Shown: positions 25,957 through 34,872 of the stretch, piece by piece
How the letters are laid out: each line of letters starts with the position of its first letter
Position numbering within the stretch: the first letter of the stretch is position 1
Source of the DNA: Lysinibacillus sp. G4S2
GTDB lineage: Bacteria > Bacillota > Bacilli > Bacillales_A > Planococcaceae
DNA: 64,000 bases
NCBI RefSeq assembly: GCF_030348505.1
Contig: NZ_JAUCFJ010000002.1
Location: 2,608,001-2,672,000, forward strand
Direction: 5' to 3'
Made by a program: the position numbers and the translations under genes
Notes under the pieces: generated by a model
Told to the model about the DNA's origin: nothing
What the model saw: only the letters and a program-made list of their open reading frames with translations
Databases searched by the model: none

Positions 25957-25988
25957 ACCTAAGTTCAATGCTTAGGTCTTTTTTTGTA
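25957..25988 (+). terminator. Riboswitch-controlled terminator
   Basis: ACCTAAG / CTTAGGT hairpin plus a run of seven T, 45 bases after the L-box and 40 before the transporter gene. Confidence 0.85.
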
Positions 25989-26026
25989 TAGTTGTCTTAT
26001 TTTTTAACAGAAAAGGGGAGTTTTAC

Positions 26027-26881
26027 ATGAAAAGGAAATGGTTGTTATTAATGCTATCTGTAATGACTGTAATTGTGTTGGCCGCTTGTGGCGCTAAAGA
26101 CAAAAAGAATGAGGCAACAGGTGATGCTGGTGCCGATAAAGGTGGAGGTGGTGAATTCCGTGTTGGGATGGAAGCGGGCTATGCTCCATTTAACTGGACG
26201 CAGCAAGATGATGCAAATGGCGCAGTAAAAATTGCCGATAATGCTGAATATGCAGGCGGCTATGATGTGCAAATGGCGAAAAAAATCGCTGAAGGCTTAG
26301 GAAAAGAATTAGTAATTGTGAAAATGGAGTGGGATGGTTTAGTACCAGCACTGCAATCAAATAAAATTGATGCAATCGTTGCTGGAATGTCACCTACTGA
26401 TGAGCGTAAGCAAACAATTGATTTCACTGAAAACTACTATACTTCTGATTTTGTTATGGTCATTAAAAAAGGTAGCAAGTATGAAAAGGCAAAATCAATC
26501 CAAGATTTTTCAGGAGCTAAAATCACATCTCAATTAAATACATCTAACTATAATGTGATTGATCAGATTAAAGATGTACAAAAAGAAACAGCGATGGATA
26601 GTTTCCCAGCAATGCGTGTAGCATTAGAGGCTGGAAAAATTGACGGCTATGTAGCTGAGCGTCCAGAAGGGATTTCCGCTGCTGCAGCGAACGATAAATT
26701 CACATATGTAAAGTTTGAAAAAGGATTCAAAACAGATATTTCAAACACATCTATTGCAGTTGGTTTACGTAAAGATGATGCAAATATGGAAAAAATCAAT
26801 GAAATCCTAAAAGGTATTTCTGAAGATGATCGCCAAAAAATTATGGAAGAAGCAATTCAAAAACAACCAGCAGCACAATAA
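26027..26881 (+). CDS. Lysine ABC transporter, substrate-binding lipoprotein
   Basis: A 284-residue solute-binding protein. The signal peptide ends in the lipobox VLAAC (Cys about residue 21), so it is lipid-anchored on the outer membrane face. A polar linker and a bacterial extracellular family 3 domain follow: FRVGMEAGYAPFNW (~44-57), GYDVQMAKKIAEGLGKEL (~79-96), WDGLVPALQSNKIDAIVAGMS. Family 3 proteins bind polar amino acids; lysine is inferred from the upstream L-box. GGGGAG precedes the ATG. First gene of a three-gene operon. Confidence 0.93.
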   Translation: MKRKWLLLMLSVMTVIVLAACGAKDKKNEATGDAGADKGGGGEFRVGMEAGYAPFNWTQQDDANGAVKIADNAEYAGGYDVQMAKKIAEGLGKELVIVKMEWDGLVPALQSNKIDAIVAGMSPTDERKQTIDFTENYYTSDFVMVIKKGSKYEKAKSIQDFSGAKITSQLNTSNYNVIDQIKDVQKETAMDSFPAMRVALEAGKIDGYVAERPEGISAAAANDKFTYVKFEKGFKTDISNTSIAVGLRKDDANMEKINEILKGISEDDRQKIMEEAIQKQPAAQ

Positions 26882-26885
26882 TATA

Positions 26886-26916
26886 AATGCACGGGCTGCC
26901 TGACAGTCCGTGCATT
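26886..26916 (+). terminator. Intercistronic hairpin
   Basis: AATGCACGG / CCGTGCATT with an inner CTG/CAG extension and no T-run. It probably acts as an RNA-processing or stability element so that binding protein mRNA exceeds permease mRNA. Confidence 0.55.
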
Positions 26917-27039
26917 ATCATAAGAATCTCTTAAAATAATGATAATGTCATAGCTAAAAGTTTCATAAACTAAAAGAAACAAATGCTCCAATAGAATACT
27001 GGAACGAGCAAGCAACACGACGTTGTTAGGAGGAACATC

Positions 27040-27765
27040 ATGAGTCTTGAATGGATTATTTCTATTGTTGAGAACAACTGGCAAATGTTTTTACGAGGTG
27101 CGTATTATACATTACTTATTTCAATTAGTAGTACAATTATTGGTGCACTTATCGGATTTTTCATTGGAATTATGCATACCATCAAGGTTCGTAAAAAGGG
27201 TGTAAAATTCTATAGTTTAAAGCTCTTTAATTTTTTACTAACATGCTATGTCGAATTCTTCCGTGGTACACCAATGATTGTACAAGCAATGGTTGTATTT
27301 TACGGATTAGATATAGCATTTGGCATTGATATGCATTTTATTACAGCAGGTATTTTGGTCGTGTCACTAAACACAGGTGCTTATATGGCGGAAATTGTGC
27401 GTGGTGGTATTGTGTCAATTGATAAAGGACAATACGAGGCCGCTTCGGCAATTGGGATGAATCATTTCCAAATTATGCTGCATGTTGTACTACCACAAGT
27501 TGCGCGAAATGTATTGCCTGCAACAGGTAATCAATTAATTATGAATATTAAAGATACAGCAGTTTTAAACGTTATCGGGGTTACTGAATTATTCTTCCAA
27601 ACAAAATCGATTGCAGGTAATAATTTCCGCTATTTTGAATCATTCTTTGTAGCTTGTGTCCTTTATTTCATCATGACATTTACCGCATCAAGAATTTTAC
27701 TATATGTAGAAAAACGATTGGATGGACCAGATGCCTATCAAAAAGAACAGAAAGAAGCCATATAG
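27040..27765 (+). CDS. Lysine ABC transporter, permease
   Basis: A 241-residue HisM/GlnP-type permease with five transmembrane helices. The first is LISISSTIIGALIGFFIGIM. The binding-protein-dependent transport (EAA) loop reads EAASAIGMNHFQIMLHVVLPQVARNVLP (~138-165), where the ATPase docks. TPMIVQAMVVFYG is typical of polar amino-acid permeases. GGAGGAACATC precedes the ATG. Only one permease gene is present, so it presumably forms a homodimer. Confidence 0.93.
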   Translation: MSLEWIISIVENNWQMFLRGAYYTLLISISSTIIGALIGFFIGIMHTIKVRKKGVKFYSLKLFNFLLTCYVEFFRGTPMIVQAMVVFYGLDIAFGIDMHFITAGILVVSLNTGAYMAEIVRGGIVSIDKGQYEAASAIGMNHFQIMLHVVLPQVARNVLPATGNQLIMNIKDTAVLNVIGVTELFFQTKSIAGNNFRYFESFFVACVLYFIMTFTASRILLYVEKRLDGPDAYQKEQKEAI

Positions 27766-27777
27766 GGGGACGGACAA

Positions 27778-28509
27778 ATGACGGTTATTAAAATAGAGCA
27801 TTTAAGTAAATCATTTGGGCGTAACCAAGTGTTAAAGGATGTAAATTTTCAAGTAGAAAAGGGCGAGGTTGTCTGCCTTATCGGTTCTTCAGGATCTGGT
27901 AAATCAACACTACTACGCTGCATTAATTTACTGGAAACGCCAAGTGGTGGTCAAATTATTTACAAAGGTGAAAATATTTTAGACGAAAAGCATAATATTC
28001 AAGAATATCGTACACATTTAGGTATGGTATTCCAGCAATTCAACTTATTCAACAATCATAATGTGCTAAAAAATTGCACTGTAGGCCAAATGAAAGTTTT
28101 AAAGCGTTCAAAGGCAGAAGCCGAAGAAGTTGCTTTGAAATATTTGCAAATTGTAGGCATGGACCAATATGTCAATGCGAAGCCACGGCAGCTATCTGGC
28201 GGTCAAAAACAGCGTGTAGCGATTGCGCGAGCATTATCAATGAATCCAGATGTAATGCTGTTTGATGAACCGACGTCAGCCCTTGACCCAGAAATGGTTG
28301 GCGAAGTGTTGAAGGTAATGCGACAGCTAGCGGATGCCGGAAATACGATGTTAATTGTTACACATGAAATGGAGTTTGCCAAAGAGGTAGCGGATCGCGT
28401 TGTATTTATGGATAAAGGTGTTATCGTAGAGGAGGGACCACCATCACAGGTTTTAATAAACCCACAGCATGAACGAACAAAAGAGTTTTTAAAACGTACT
28501 TTAAAATAA
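27778..28509 (+). CDS. Lysine ABC transporter, ATP-binding subunit
   Basis: A 243-residue ATPase of the GlnQ/HisP type. Walker [10 protein letters not shown] (~37-45), Q-loop MVFQQFNLF, signature [15 protein letters not shown] (~140-154), Walker [15 protein letters not shown] and the switch His in VTHEM are all intact. It starts 12 bases after the permease stop behind GGGGGACGG. It powers import by the two upstream products. Confidence 0.95.
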   Translation: MTVIKIEHLSKSFGRNQVLKDVNFQVEKGEVVCLIGSSGSGKSTLLRCINLLETPSGGQIIYKGENILDEKHNIQEYRTHLGMVFQQFNLFNNHNVLKNCTVGQMKVLKRSKAEAEEVALKYLQIVGMDQYVNAKPRQLSGGQKQRVAIARALSMNPDVMLFDEPTSALDPEMVGEVLKVMRQLADAGNTMLIVTHEMEFAKEVADRVVFMDKGVIVEEGPPSQVLINPQHERTKEFLKRTLK

Positions 28510-28527
28510 ATTCAGCACAACTAAAAA

Positions 28528-28560
28528 AGTGAGTCCACATAGATGGATTCACTTATTTTC
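28528..28560. terminator. Terminator of the transporter operon
   Basis: AAGTGAGTCCAC / GATTCACTT with a short ATTTTC tail. On the opposite strand it overlaps the end of the small ORF 28553-28648. Confidence 0.65.
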
Positions 28561-28648
28561 TAGAATTCCACTCTGCATATATAACAAAGCAAATTGCAAA
28601 TGCTACAGCAAGGATGAAAAACCATTGTGGTACACCACCAAAGCTCAT
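28553..28648 (-). CDS. Small membrane peptide (31 aa)
   Basis: ATG 28648 behind a CGAGGTG site reads MSFGGVPQWFFILAVAFAIC then FVIYAEWNSRK. It has one transmembrane helix and a short positively charged tail. The codon pattern and ribosome site suggest a true small protein, too short for default gene calling. Function unknown. Confidence 0.5.
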   Translation of the reverse strand: MSFGGVPQWFFILAVAFAICFVIYAEWNSRK

Positions 28649-28813
28649 AATAACACCTCGAAGTTAAAATTTAAGTATAGAAATAGATAAGAAAATAGAC
28701 TTTTACGGAGAAAATATGATCTTCTATGGTTTTTTTCTCCACAAAACATCTAAAATATTATAAAATAAGCAGTAGACATTAGCTTCATGCTAGTAAAGAG
28801 AGGTAGAGAGATT

Positions 28814-29011
28814 ATGTTACATTTAAAATGGAAAGATGCACCAACACTACGCGCTGTCACTTGTAAGCATACAAATGCATCAAAATATTTAGTATCAAAC
28901 GTATTAACAGTAGGGAAACAATATGATGTAAAAAATGAAACAGAAGAATTCGTTTTTATTATTGATAACACTGGTAAAATTGGTGGCTACTATAAAGATT
29001 ATTTTGAATGA
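28814..29011 (+). CDS. DUF6501-like small protein (65 aa)
   Basis: Begins MLHLKWKDAPTLRAVTCKHT and contains LTVGKQYDVKNETEEFVFII and DNTGKIGGYYKDYFE. This pattern (small beta-barrel-like protein with a KxYxVKNETEE motif) resembles a conserved small family in Bacillaceae that I recall as DUF6501. ATG 28814 follows GAGAGGTAGAGAG; upstream in-frame ATG 28787 lacks a site. Function unknown. Own terminator. Confidence 0.75.
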   Translation: MLHLKWKDAPTLRAVTCKHTNASKYLVSNVLTVGKQYDVKNETEEFVFIIDNTGKIGGYYKDYFE

Positions 29012-29016
29012 AAATA

Positions 29017-29054
29017 CAAGGGTGGTTCAGATGATTTCTGAACCACCCTTGTTC
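29017..29054. terminator. Bidirectional terminator
   Basis: ACAAGGGTGGTTCAG / CTGAACCACCCTTGT with T/A-rich flanks; lies between convergent genes. Confidence 0.88.
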
Positions 29055-29069
29055 ATTGAAAAAACAGAA

Positions 29070-30134
29070 TCAGTCTCTTGTATAACCCTTTAAATCAGCT
29101 ACATCTTGTAAATGCTGTTTTTCCTGTTCTGTAGCTGTATGTAAGGCAAAGACATCTTTGATAGCCGTTTGAAGCTCATGCTGTGTTTCTTTGAATTTCG
29201 ATACTTGCTGTTCAAAAGAGGGGCTTGCAAACCGATCATTCGTGCGAGATAATCGCTCCTCTAGCTGTGCATATTGATGGTCCATGTTCATGGATAACAT
29301 CATGGCTAATTGATTTTTCCAAAGTGGGATAAGTGTCACAATTGAAAATTCAATTTTCTCTGCTAGCGTTTGATTGGACTGCTGAATCATACGTATTTGT
29401 GGCGCAGTTTGTAAGGCAACCTGCTGTGAAACTTGTAAGTCATAAATACGTTGATCTAGTCGTTCGATTTGAGCGGCAAAGTCATTCAGCTGTTGGACAT
29501 CAAGTGGTTGATTCGTTGCCTGTACACTAGTTACCTTTGCAGGAAGCTCGACTTCGATTGCTTGCTGCTTCTTCATTTGCCCTGCTGCAATAGCAGTCGC
29601 TAACTCCTCAAAGAATCCTCTATTATGTGAATAAAGTTCTTCAAGCATTTCTACATCTTTAATCATTTGAAGCTGTGAACGTTCAAGTTGAACACCAATT
29701 CGTTCTACTTGGATACTAATACGTTCAAACTCCGTTAATGTTTGCTTAATAGGTCGTTCTGTTTTACCAAACATTTTTTTAAAAAAAGACTGTTTTTTTG
29801 GCTCTAACGCGTTAGGGTCAACACGGTCTAATGTTTGCATTAATGAATCTAACATTTGGCCAACTTTTGAGACGTCTTTCTGTTTTACTTGTGCAAGCAT
29901 TCGATCAGCAAATTGCGAAAGAGCACGCTGTGAATCTTGCCCTAAAGACAGTACTGATTCGAAGTTTGTCAGGTCAAGTTGACTAGCATATAGAAGTGCA
30001 CGACTTTGTGCAAGAGGCGATAGCGTTTCATACGTCGCCATCGCCTCGGTATTTGTAGTTTCTAAATAAGATTGCACTAGGGGAGAAAGACCTTGTATTG
30101 TATTAAGTTGAAATGCGTGATCATTTGCTGTCAC
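29070..30134 (-). CDS. TelA/KlaA (YaaN-like) toxic-anion resistance protein
   Basis: A 354-residue, largely alpha-helical cytoplasmic protein. ERPIKQTLTEFERISIQVERIGVQLERSQLQMIKDVEMLEELYSHNRGFFEEL (~130-185) and IRMIQQSNQTLAEKIEFSIVTLIPLWKNQLAMML (~240-275) are the conserved TelA blocks. GTG start overlaps the stop of the upstream xpaC-like gene by four bases (GTGA). Members are linked to tellurite, peptide antibiotic and stress tolerance; the mechanism is not established. The partner gene xpaC precedes it in Bacillus too. Confidence 0.9.
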   Translation of the reverse strand: MTANDHAFQLNTIQGLSPLVQSYLETTNTEAMATYETLSPLAQSRALLYASQLDLTNFESVLSLGQDSQRALSQFADRMLAQVKQKDVSKVGQMLDSLMQTLDRVDPNALEPKKQSFFKKMFGKTERPIKQTLTEFERISIQVERIGVQLERSQLQMIKDVEMLEELYSHNRGFFEELATAIAAGQMKKQQAIEVELPAKVTSVQATNQPLDVQQLNDFAAQIERLDQRIYDLQVSQQVALQTAPQIRMIQQSNQTLAEKIEFSIVTLIPLWKNQLAMMLSMNMDHQYAQLEERLSRTNDRFASPSFEQQVSKFKETQHELQTAIKDVFALHTATEQEKQHLQDVADLKGYTRD

Positions 30135-30781
30135 TTATCATCGCCTCTCCATTCCAATTGTTCTCTTCGTCTATTATTGGAACGATTCGCAAATTCGATT
30201 TCCATTTGAAGATGGTCGATATCATTAGAAAGCGCATCCTTTAAATCAATTTGAATCGTATCATTTAAGTCTGTCAGTGTTTCTCGTGTTTTTGATAATG
30301 TAATCTGGATTTCCTTATCCTTTACAGGCTGTTTCGATAACATTGTATATTTATCCGTTAATTCGACAGCGGAAGGTAGGTGTGCGTAAAAAAATTGTTC
30401 AACATTATAAAATTTGCGCGGATCTGTTTTAACAATTTTCACGATATTTTTGGAAATACGTGTCATTTCGAGTAATTGCTTAAATGCTGAAACCGAACGT
30501 ACACGTAAGTAGTTTTGACTTAATGTTTGAATGTTTTTATTTGCTGCTGTAAGTTGTGTTTCAATAAGTTTGTATTCTTCTTTTGTTATACCTGCAATTT
30601 GCATGACTTTCTTTTTCTGTCTATGTTTCAACAACGCTGTACTTGGCGCGTAAGTTCCAGCAAACAATAAACCACCAAGGAAGAATCCTGGATCTGCGGC
30701 TATGGCTGCGATAGAAACAGTTGATAGCGAAATAAAGAAGCTAGCGGTATGTCTAGAGAAAAACTGTCCGACACTGAGCAT
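30131..30781 (-). CDS. xpaC: XpaC-family membrane protein
   Basis: A 216-residue protein. Two hydrophobic segments near the N-terminus (FFISLSTVSIAAIAA and FFLGGLLFAGTY, ~13-45) are followed by a long helical, charged domain with coiled-coil character (TLTDLNDTIQIDLKDALSND). The match to XpaC (once described for chloro-indolyl phosphate hydrolysis) rests on this layout plus its partner TelA. ATG 30781 is used because AGGAGGAAG precedes it at the right distance; ATG 30799 lies before that site. Translationally coupled to telA. Confidence 0.8.
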   Translation of the reverse strand: MLSVGQFFSRHTASFFISLSTVSIAAIAADPGFFLGGLLFAGTYAPSTALLKHRQKKKVMQIAGITKEEYKLIETQLTAANKNIQTLSQNYLRVRSVSAFKQLLEMTRISKNIVKIVKTDPRKFYNVEQFFYAHLPSAVELTDKYTMLSKQPVKDKEIQITLSKTRETLTDLNDTIQIDLKDALSNDIDHLQMEIEFANRSNNRRREQLEWRGDDK

Positions 30782-31404
30782 GTTTCTTCCTCCTAGCATT
30801 TAAATATGTCTATATTCTTATACGAAATAATCGACATAAAGTTTCAATGAAAAAATAATCCTTACATAAATTTTACTGCTATTTGTAAAGTTTCTCAATG
30901 ATAATACATAAAAACGAGCAAATCCGTTGCTTTATAATAGAGAAAAGGGGCAAAAAAAATAGAAGTTAGACTAAATAATGTCCGATATGGCTGTTTCCTT
31001 TTTACTCGGATGTGTGTTGAAAGCCTAATTTATCAGGGGTTATTGTTTTTCATCTTTCATTATATTGTATTCAATCTTAACGTAATTCGCGAATTTTTGT
31101 ATTGTTGTTAATTTATTTTTTATTGCTCTAATACCTAATAGATTTAATGTTATTATTATTGTTTTTTCTTCTGTTATTAATTCCTCGCCATTAAATTTCA
31201 ATGATTTTCTGGTGACTCAATTTTAACATTCATCGTTGATTTTCAGTTAGTTAGCTCAAGTAGTCATTTAATAGCCGCTAACTAATTAAATTGTGTATAT
31301 TGATTGTTGCTTTTATCACACAAAAATACATTGGGAGAATACTATATTTTTGGTATATAATACTAATGTATTGTGTTTTCTAAAAAAAGCTGAGGTGGAG
31401 AATA
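30782..31404. promoter_or_regulatory. AT-rich intergenic region with promoter of the 31405 gene
   Basis: 623 bases between divergent genes. GGTATATAATACTA (31353-31366) gives a TATAAT -10 about 45 bases before the start at 31405. The same word occurs in front of the paralog at 37136. The rest contains only short AT-rich inverted repeats and no recognisable gene. Confidence 0.5.
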
Positions 31405-32187
31405 ATGAAAAAATTTTTTACTGTGTTATTAGCAGCATTAGTAATAGCAGTAATAAATCCAACAAAATCAGATGCGAAAGTAATGTATGATGGAGCAGAA
31501 GTTGTAAAAGGTCAAACAGGAAAAATGACCTTTAAAAAAGACATAAAAGTATATAAGAAAAATCCAGATGGTACGTTTGATTCTTTAGTGGTTAAGCGAA
31601 ATAACTTCTTTAAAACGTATGATATTGAAAAATATGATGGCAAAACTTTCTACCAGATGGGGCAATATCGTGTACAAGCAACCGATTTAGTGGTTTTCAA
31701 AGAAATATCAATCGATATTCGTTCATCTTTTTATGACAATCCCACCTATGTCATGATTAATCATCAGGGTGTGAAAATGCCAGGTCAATACAATGACATC
31801 GGATATGGTCAACCTTTAATAGTTGGAAAACGAAAAGATGTTTGCACTGGTCCAACATCAAGCTTAGTTTCTATTGAGAAAGGCAAAATATTTTACCATT
31901 ATTGTAGTGGAGATATTGAAGGAGAGGATGTAATTGATACCGCCATTGTTGATGGGACTGATGTTCGTATTTTTGAAACTATAAATAAAGGTTCTTATGT
32001 ATTAATAGAAGATACAGAACTTTTAAGTGCTCCAAAGAAGGGAGCACCTAGTTATACAAAAATGTTGAAGGGAACTATCTTCCAGTTATCAGGGATTGAG
32101 ATCAATGGTTATGTTGAGGTGGGTCTCGATAAATATTATTTCAATTACATTCCAGCAAATCTACTGAAGCCAGTGAATGGCGAGTAA
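31405..32187 (+). CDS. Secreted protein of unknown function (paralog 1)
   Basis: A 260-residue exported protein. The signal peptide MKKFFTVLLAALVIAVINPTKSDA is followed by KVMYDGAEVVKGQTGKMTF, a repeated theme in envelope proteins of related bacteria. The middle region (KTYDIEKYDGKTFYQMGQYR) is almost identical to the paralog at 37136. The C-terminal half differs and contains two Cys (VCTGP and YHYCSG), perhaps a disulfide. The end SGIEINGYVEVGLDKYYF resembles SH3-like wall-binding strands. AGGTGGAG precedes the ATG. Function unknown. Confidence 0.75.
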   Translation: MKKFFTVLLAALVIAVINPTKSDAKVMYDGAEVVKGQTGKMTFKKDIKVYKKNPDGTFDSLVVKRNNFFKTYDIEKYDGKTFYQMGQYRVQATDLVVFKEISIDIRSSFYDNPTYVMINHQGVKMPGQYNDIGYGQPLIVGKRKDVCTGPTSSLVSIEKGKIFYHYCSGDIEGEDVIDTAIVDGTDVRIFETINKGSYVLIEDTELLSAPKKGAPSYTKMLKGTIFQLSGIEINGYVEVGLDKYYFNYIPANLLKPVNGE

Positions 32188-32280
32188 GGAACTAGGATTC
32201 AAACCTTATAAAGAGAAAATGCTTGCGTTCTGAGCTATCAGCGAATAAGTTTTCAAGAATATCCACATAAGAAAAGTCCT

Positions 32281-32315
32281 CAACTCGCACTATTTTGGTG
32301 GGAGTTGTGTTTTTC
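32281..32315 (+). terminator. Rho-independent terminator
   Basis: CAACTC / GAGTTG-type stem (CAACTCGCAC ... GTGGGAGTTG) followed by TGTTTTT, after the secreted protein gene. Confidence 0.7.
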
Positions 32316-32365
32316 TAATCAATAGGTTTTGAAATTAATGGTCATTAATTTGAAACAGGGTGATT

Positions 32366-32478
32366 GGATGCCCTCGTATCGAAGAAAAAGGGGGCGTCCA
32401 GCCTCTGAAGAAAAACATGGCATCAACACTAATCGAACGTCGTGGAGGCACTGGAAGCACGCTAAAAAACCGAATTAA
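32366..32478 (+). other. Short basic open frame between terminator and MITE
   Basis: ATG near 32368 opens a 36-codon frame with KRKRGRPASEEKHGIN and WRHWKHAKKPN, rich in Arg and Lys. KRGRP-type words occur in some transposases and DNA-binding proteins. There is no good ribosome site, and it stops just before MITE B. It may be a remnant or chance. Confidence 0.25.
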
Positions 32479-32490
32479 AAGATATAATTT

Positions 32491-32746
32491 CAGGTGTGTT
32501 GATTATCCATTTTTATACACCCCAAGAGGCTGATTTCCGCTACGGGCTACTCGCTTTCCTGCGGGCGAGCGTCGAGCAGCTTCCTCCGCTACGCTCCGTG
32601 AAGGTTCTCGTCTGTCTCGCTTTCGCGCGGGAGTCGAGTAGCCCTATGCTACAATCAGTTAAAATGGAAATTTATTGGCAAAACAGTGACAAAAAAACCT
32701 TTTATCGTTCAATAATAAACCTATTTTTTCCTAATCAACACGCCTA
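32491..32746. mobile_element. MITE family B, copy (256 bp)
   Basis: Starts CAGGTGTGTTGATTA and ends TAATCAACACGCCTA (last base changed). Perfect 9 bp target duplication ATATAATTT at 32482-32490 and 32747-32755. The interior is nearly identical to the copy at 1641. Confidence 0.88.
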
Positions 32747-32856
32747 ATATAATTTATCTGAAGTAGTTAGCTATTAAGTGAACTAATTTTTTGATGTAAT
32801 AGAAAATCATGTTAAAATATTTATAGATTATTAACGTCAATTGGAGGAGCGGTGAC

Positions 32857-33162
32857 TTGAAGAAGAAAGTAATAATTATTGTTTCTTTTTTGGTTGTAAT
32901 TATATTGTTGCATTCAACACCAAGTATGGCATTAAGAACACATGTGTTTTTTATGGGTTATCCAAAAGCCGCAATTTCTTCAGGAATTATTGAAGATAAA
33001 GAACATAATGAAGTAGATAAAGATAAATTTGCTGAATTAAATGCCAAAGCATACACTCTAACAAATCCTCCAGTGGAAAAAGCTACTCAGGGCGAATTAA
33101 GAAACTTTCTTGTGAGGAAATTTGGATTTTTACATTTTGCAGAATACTTAGGTGATACTTAA
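32857..33162 (+). CDS. Hypothetical exported protein (101 aa)
   Basis: TTG start behind TTGGAGGAGCGG. The N-terminal hydrophobic segment VIIIVSFLVVIILLHSTPSMA is a signal peptide or anchor with a possible cleavage after SMA. The mature part is polar (IIEDKEHNEVDKDKFAELNA). No family recognised. A terminator follows. Confidence 0.6.
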   Translation: MKKKVIIIVSFLVVIILLHSTPSMALRTHVFFMGYPKAAISSGIIEDKEHNEVDKDKFAELNAKAYTLTNPPVEKATQGELRNFLVRKFGFLHFAEYLGDT

Positions 33163-33219
33163 TAACCATTGTCAGTCAAACAGTGACTTAAGTTCATTAG
33201 GTAAATAAATTCTTACACA

Positions 33220-33250
33220 AAAAACACTCAGATTACTGAGCGTTTTTTTG
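33220..33250 (+). terminator. Rho-independent terminator
   Basis: AAAACACTCAG / CTGAGCGTTTTTTT hairpin. Confidence 0.85.
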
Positions 33251-33366
33251 TGCCGTTTATGTTGCTAATTTACTGTTAGGTTATAAATCAATACTGAAGT
33301 GTCTTACATGCTCCAACGATTGCATACAGTGTTTGGAAGCATACATTTGAAAGGATGTGGGGGCAA

Positions 33367-33762
33367 ATGAAAGTAACGGTTAAAGAATGGCGTGTAATGT
33401 CTGATCGCAACAAACAATTACTTTTAAATGCGGTAGCAACTAAATAAAACATAGATGAAAAGAGGAATGAGAACATGCAGCAATAAACATAACACGTATT
33501 TGAAAAAAACAAGTAGTGCTAGAAAGTAATAACAATGTTTATAGTTTATCTGCACAAATAGTTCAATTAAGAGTTGTCCAACAGGCAACATCTCATTTAA
33601 TGGATAAAATTGATGAAATCACTCTTAAAGTTGCTATCCCTCTATATGGCTACCCGACCTGGATTCGAATCACATGAATACGATCATTTAAATGGCGTGT
33701 TAATTTCTCAGATTGGAAAATGTATTGAGCAAAAAATCGTCCAATATAACGAAGAAGGGTAA
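33367..33762 (+). pseudogene. Eroded gene remnants
   Basis: A 26-codon frame (33367-33447, MKVTVKEWRVMSDRNKQLLL) lies behind GGATGTGGGGG. It is followed by protein-like fragments in shifting frames: VYSLSAQIVQLRVVQQATSH then LMDKIDEITLKVAIPLYGYP, and, after a frame change near 33665, EYDHLNGVLISQIGKCIEQK. Stops and frame changes interrupt any continuous product. Family unknown; some inactive accessory genes are likely. Confidence 0.4.
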
Positions 33763-33767
33763 AAGAG

Positions 33768-33892
33768 GTTTGGACATAAGTATATCTTCAAAGTAAAATT
33801 AAAAAATTTCACATCAGAAAAGCGCGAGAAATCAACGTTTCTAAAATTGATTTCTCGCGCTTTTTTAGGTTTTGCTCAGTTATGTCCCAGTC
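33768..33892. repeat. Repeat family C: hairpin element with GGACATAA ends, copy 1
   Basis: The core AAAAGCGCGAGAAATCAA / TTGATTTCTCGCGCTTTT is an 18-pair stem that would also terminate transcription. Outside it lie TTTGGACATAA and TTATGTCCCA, an inverted pair at the borders. A similar ~105 bp sequence lies inverted at 63437-63550. The right end overlaps the 3' end of the gene at 33876. Confidence 0.65.
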
Positions 33893-34495
33893 TCTTTTGT
33901 CTTTTGATTATGAAAAGAGGAATTATACATAACGATCCAAGGAAAATGAACAGAATTAAGGTGTTGATTGGATTATCTTTTAAAATTGTATCTTCTTTGT
34001 GTTTTTTTTCAAATTCTTTTACCTCTTCCGTTGTATTTACTTTTTTGTTTGGAACAAATTCATTTTTATTTACATCATAGTAGTAGAATCCGTGTTTGTT
34101 AAAGGTGAAAAAGTCATCTATAAGCGTTTTATATGAACTTGAAATCATCACTAAGTTCACTTTTTCTACATCTTGCAGCGTTGTTGCTTTTTTCAATCCT
34201 TCTTCAATAAAGGCTACTTGTTCCATTTTCATTTTTTCTTCAAATTCTTTTGTTTTTTGCTCTAATAATGATTTATCTTCTCTTGCTGTTTTAATCAGCA
34301 CCGTTTTTGTTTCTTTTGTGCTAATATTTTGGCGGAGTCGTTTTTGTAATTATGAACTTCATTTTTGATTTTATTATTTACTGAATTCAGGTGCTCTTCT
34401 ATAACGATTGTTGTTGCCATGCTAGCAGATGTAAAAACGATACTCAATATACACACTGACAGTCCGATCACACTTAATTTTTGTATAAATTTCAT
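33876..34495 (-). pseudogene. Frameshifted membrane protein gene
   Basis: Two overlapping frames form one gene. The first (34495 to 34295) has a signal/TM segment (LSVIGLSVCILSIVFTSASMA) and runs to NKIKNEVHNYKNDSAK. A frame shift near 34345-34365 moves to LQKRLRQNISTKETKTVLIK, continuing as KTAREDKSLLEQ... to a C-terminal TM (INTLILFIFLGSLCIIPLFI) and a KRQKR tail. The whole would be about 205 residues, with a coiled-coil-like charged middle. A one-base error or real lesion explains it. Function unknown. Confidence 0.65.
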
Positions 34496-34515
34496 TTAAA
34501 TCACTCCATTTTTTA

Positions 34516-34749
34516 GGCTCATCACCAAAGCGTGTGGTTGATTTCCGTTCCGGCTGGGCTGCTTTCCTGGGGACGTCTGATGAGCCGCTTTGTTGCTGCC
34601 GCTACGTTAACACTACGCTTTCGCACAGAAAACATCCGCTTCGCTCCAGGGTCTCATCTGTGCCGCTGATCTCCAAGGAGTCGCCAATCCAATCAACCTA
34701 TATGGCATACGTTTTAACAAATGCCATCCACAACTTTTGGTGATGAGCC
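34516..34749. mobile_element. MITE family A, copy 3 (234 bp)
   Basis: Ends GGCTCATCACCAAAGCGTGT and ...CAACTTTTGGTGATGAGCC. Flanks ATTTTTTA (34508-34515) and ATTTTTTC (34750-34757) match 7 of 8. Interior contains GAGCCGCTTTG and GGTCTCATCTGTG, the core shared with family B. Confidence 0.78.
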
Positions 34750-34872
34750 ATTTTTTCTATTATTATCCATACGACGCTTTTTACATTTCTTCTTTTCTAT
34801 TCAATTTTTTTCTATTTTATGAATGGTCAAGGAACTATATGAATAATAAAAAATATAATAAGGGAGGTTAAA

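Noticed and set aside
32496-32747. 83-codon frame within MITE B (and counterparts at 36458, 9763, 34534, 36230, 59062)
   Set aside because: They are conserved only because the MITE DNA is repeated; no ribosome sites and no protein-like composition.
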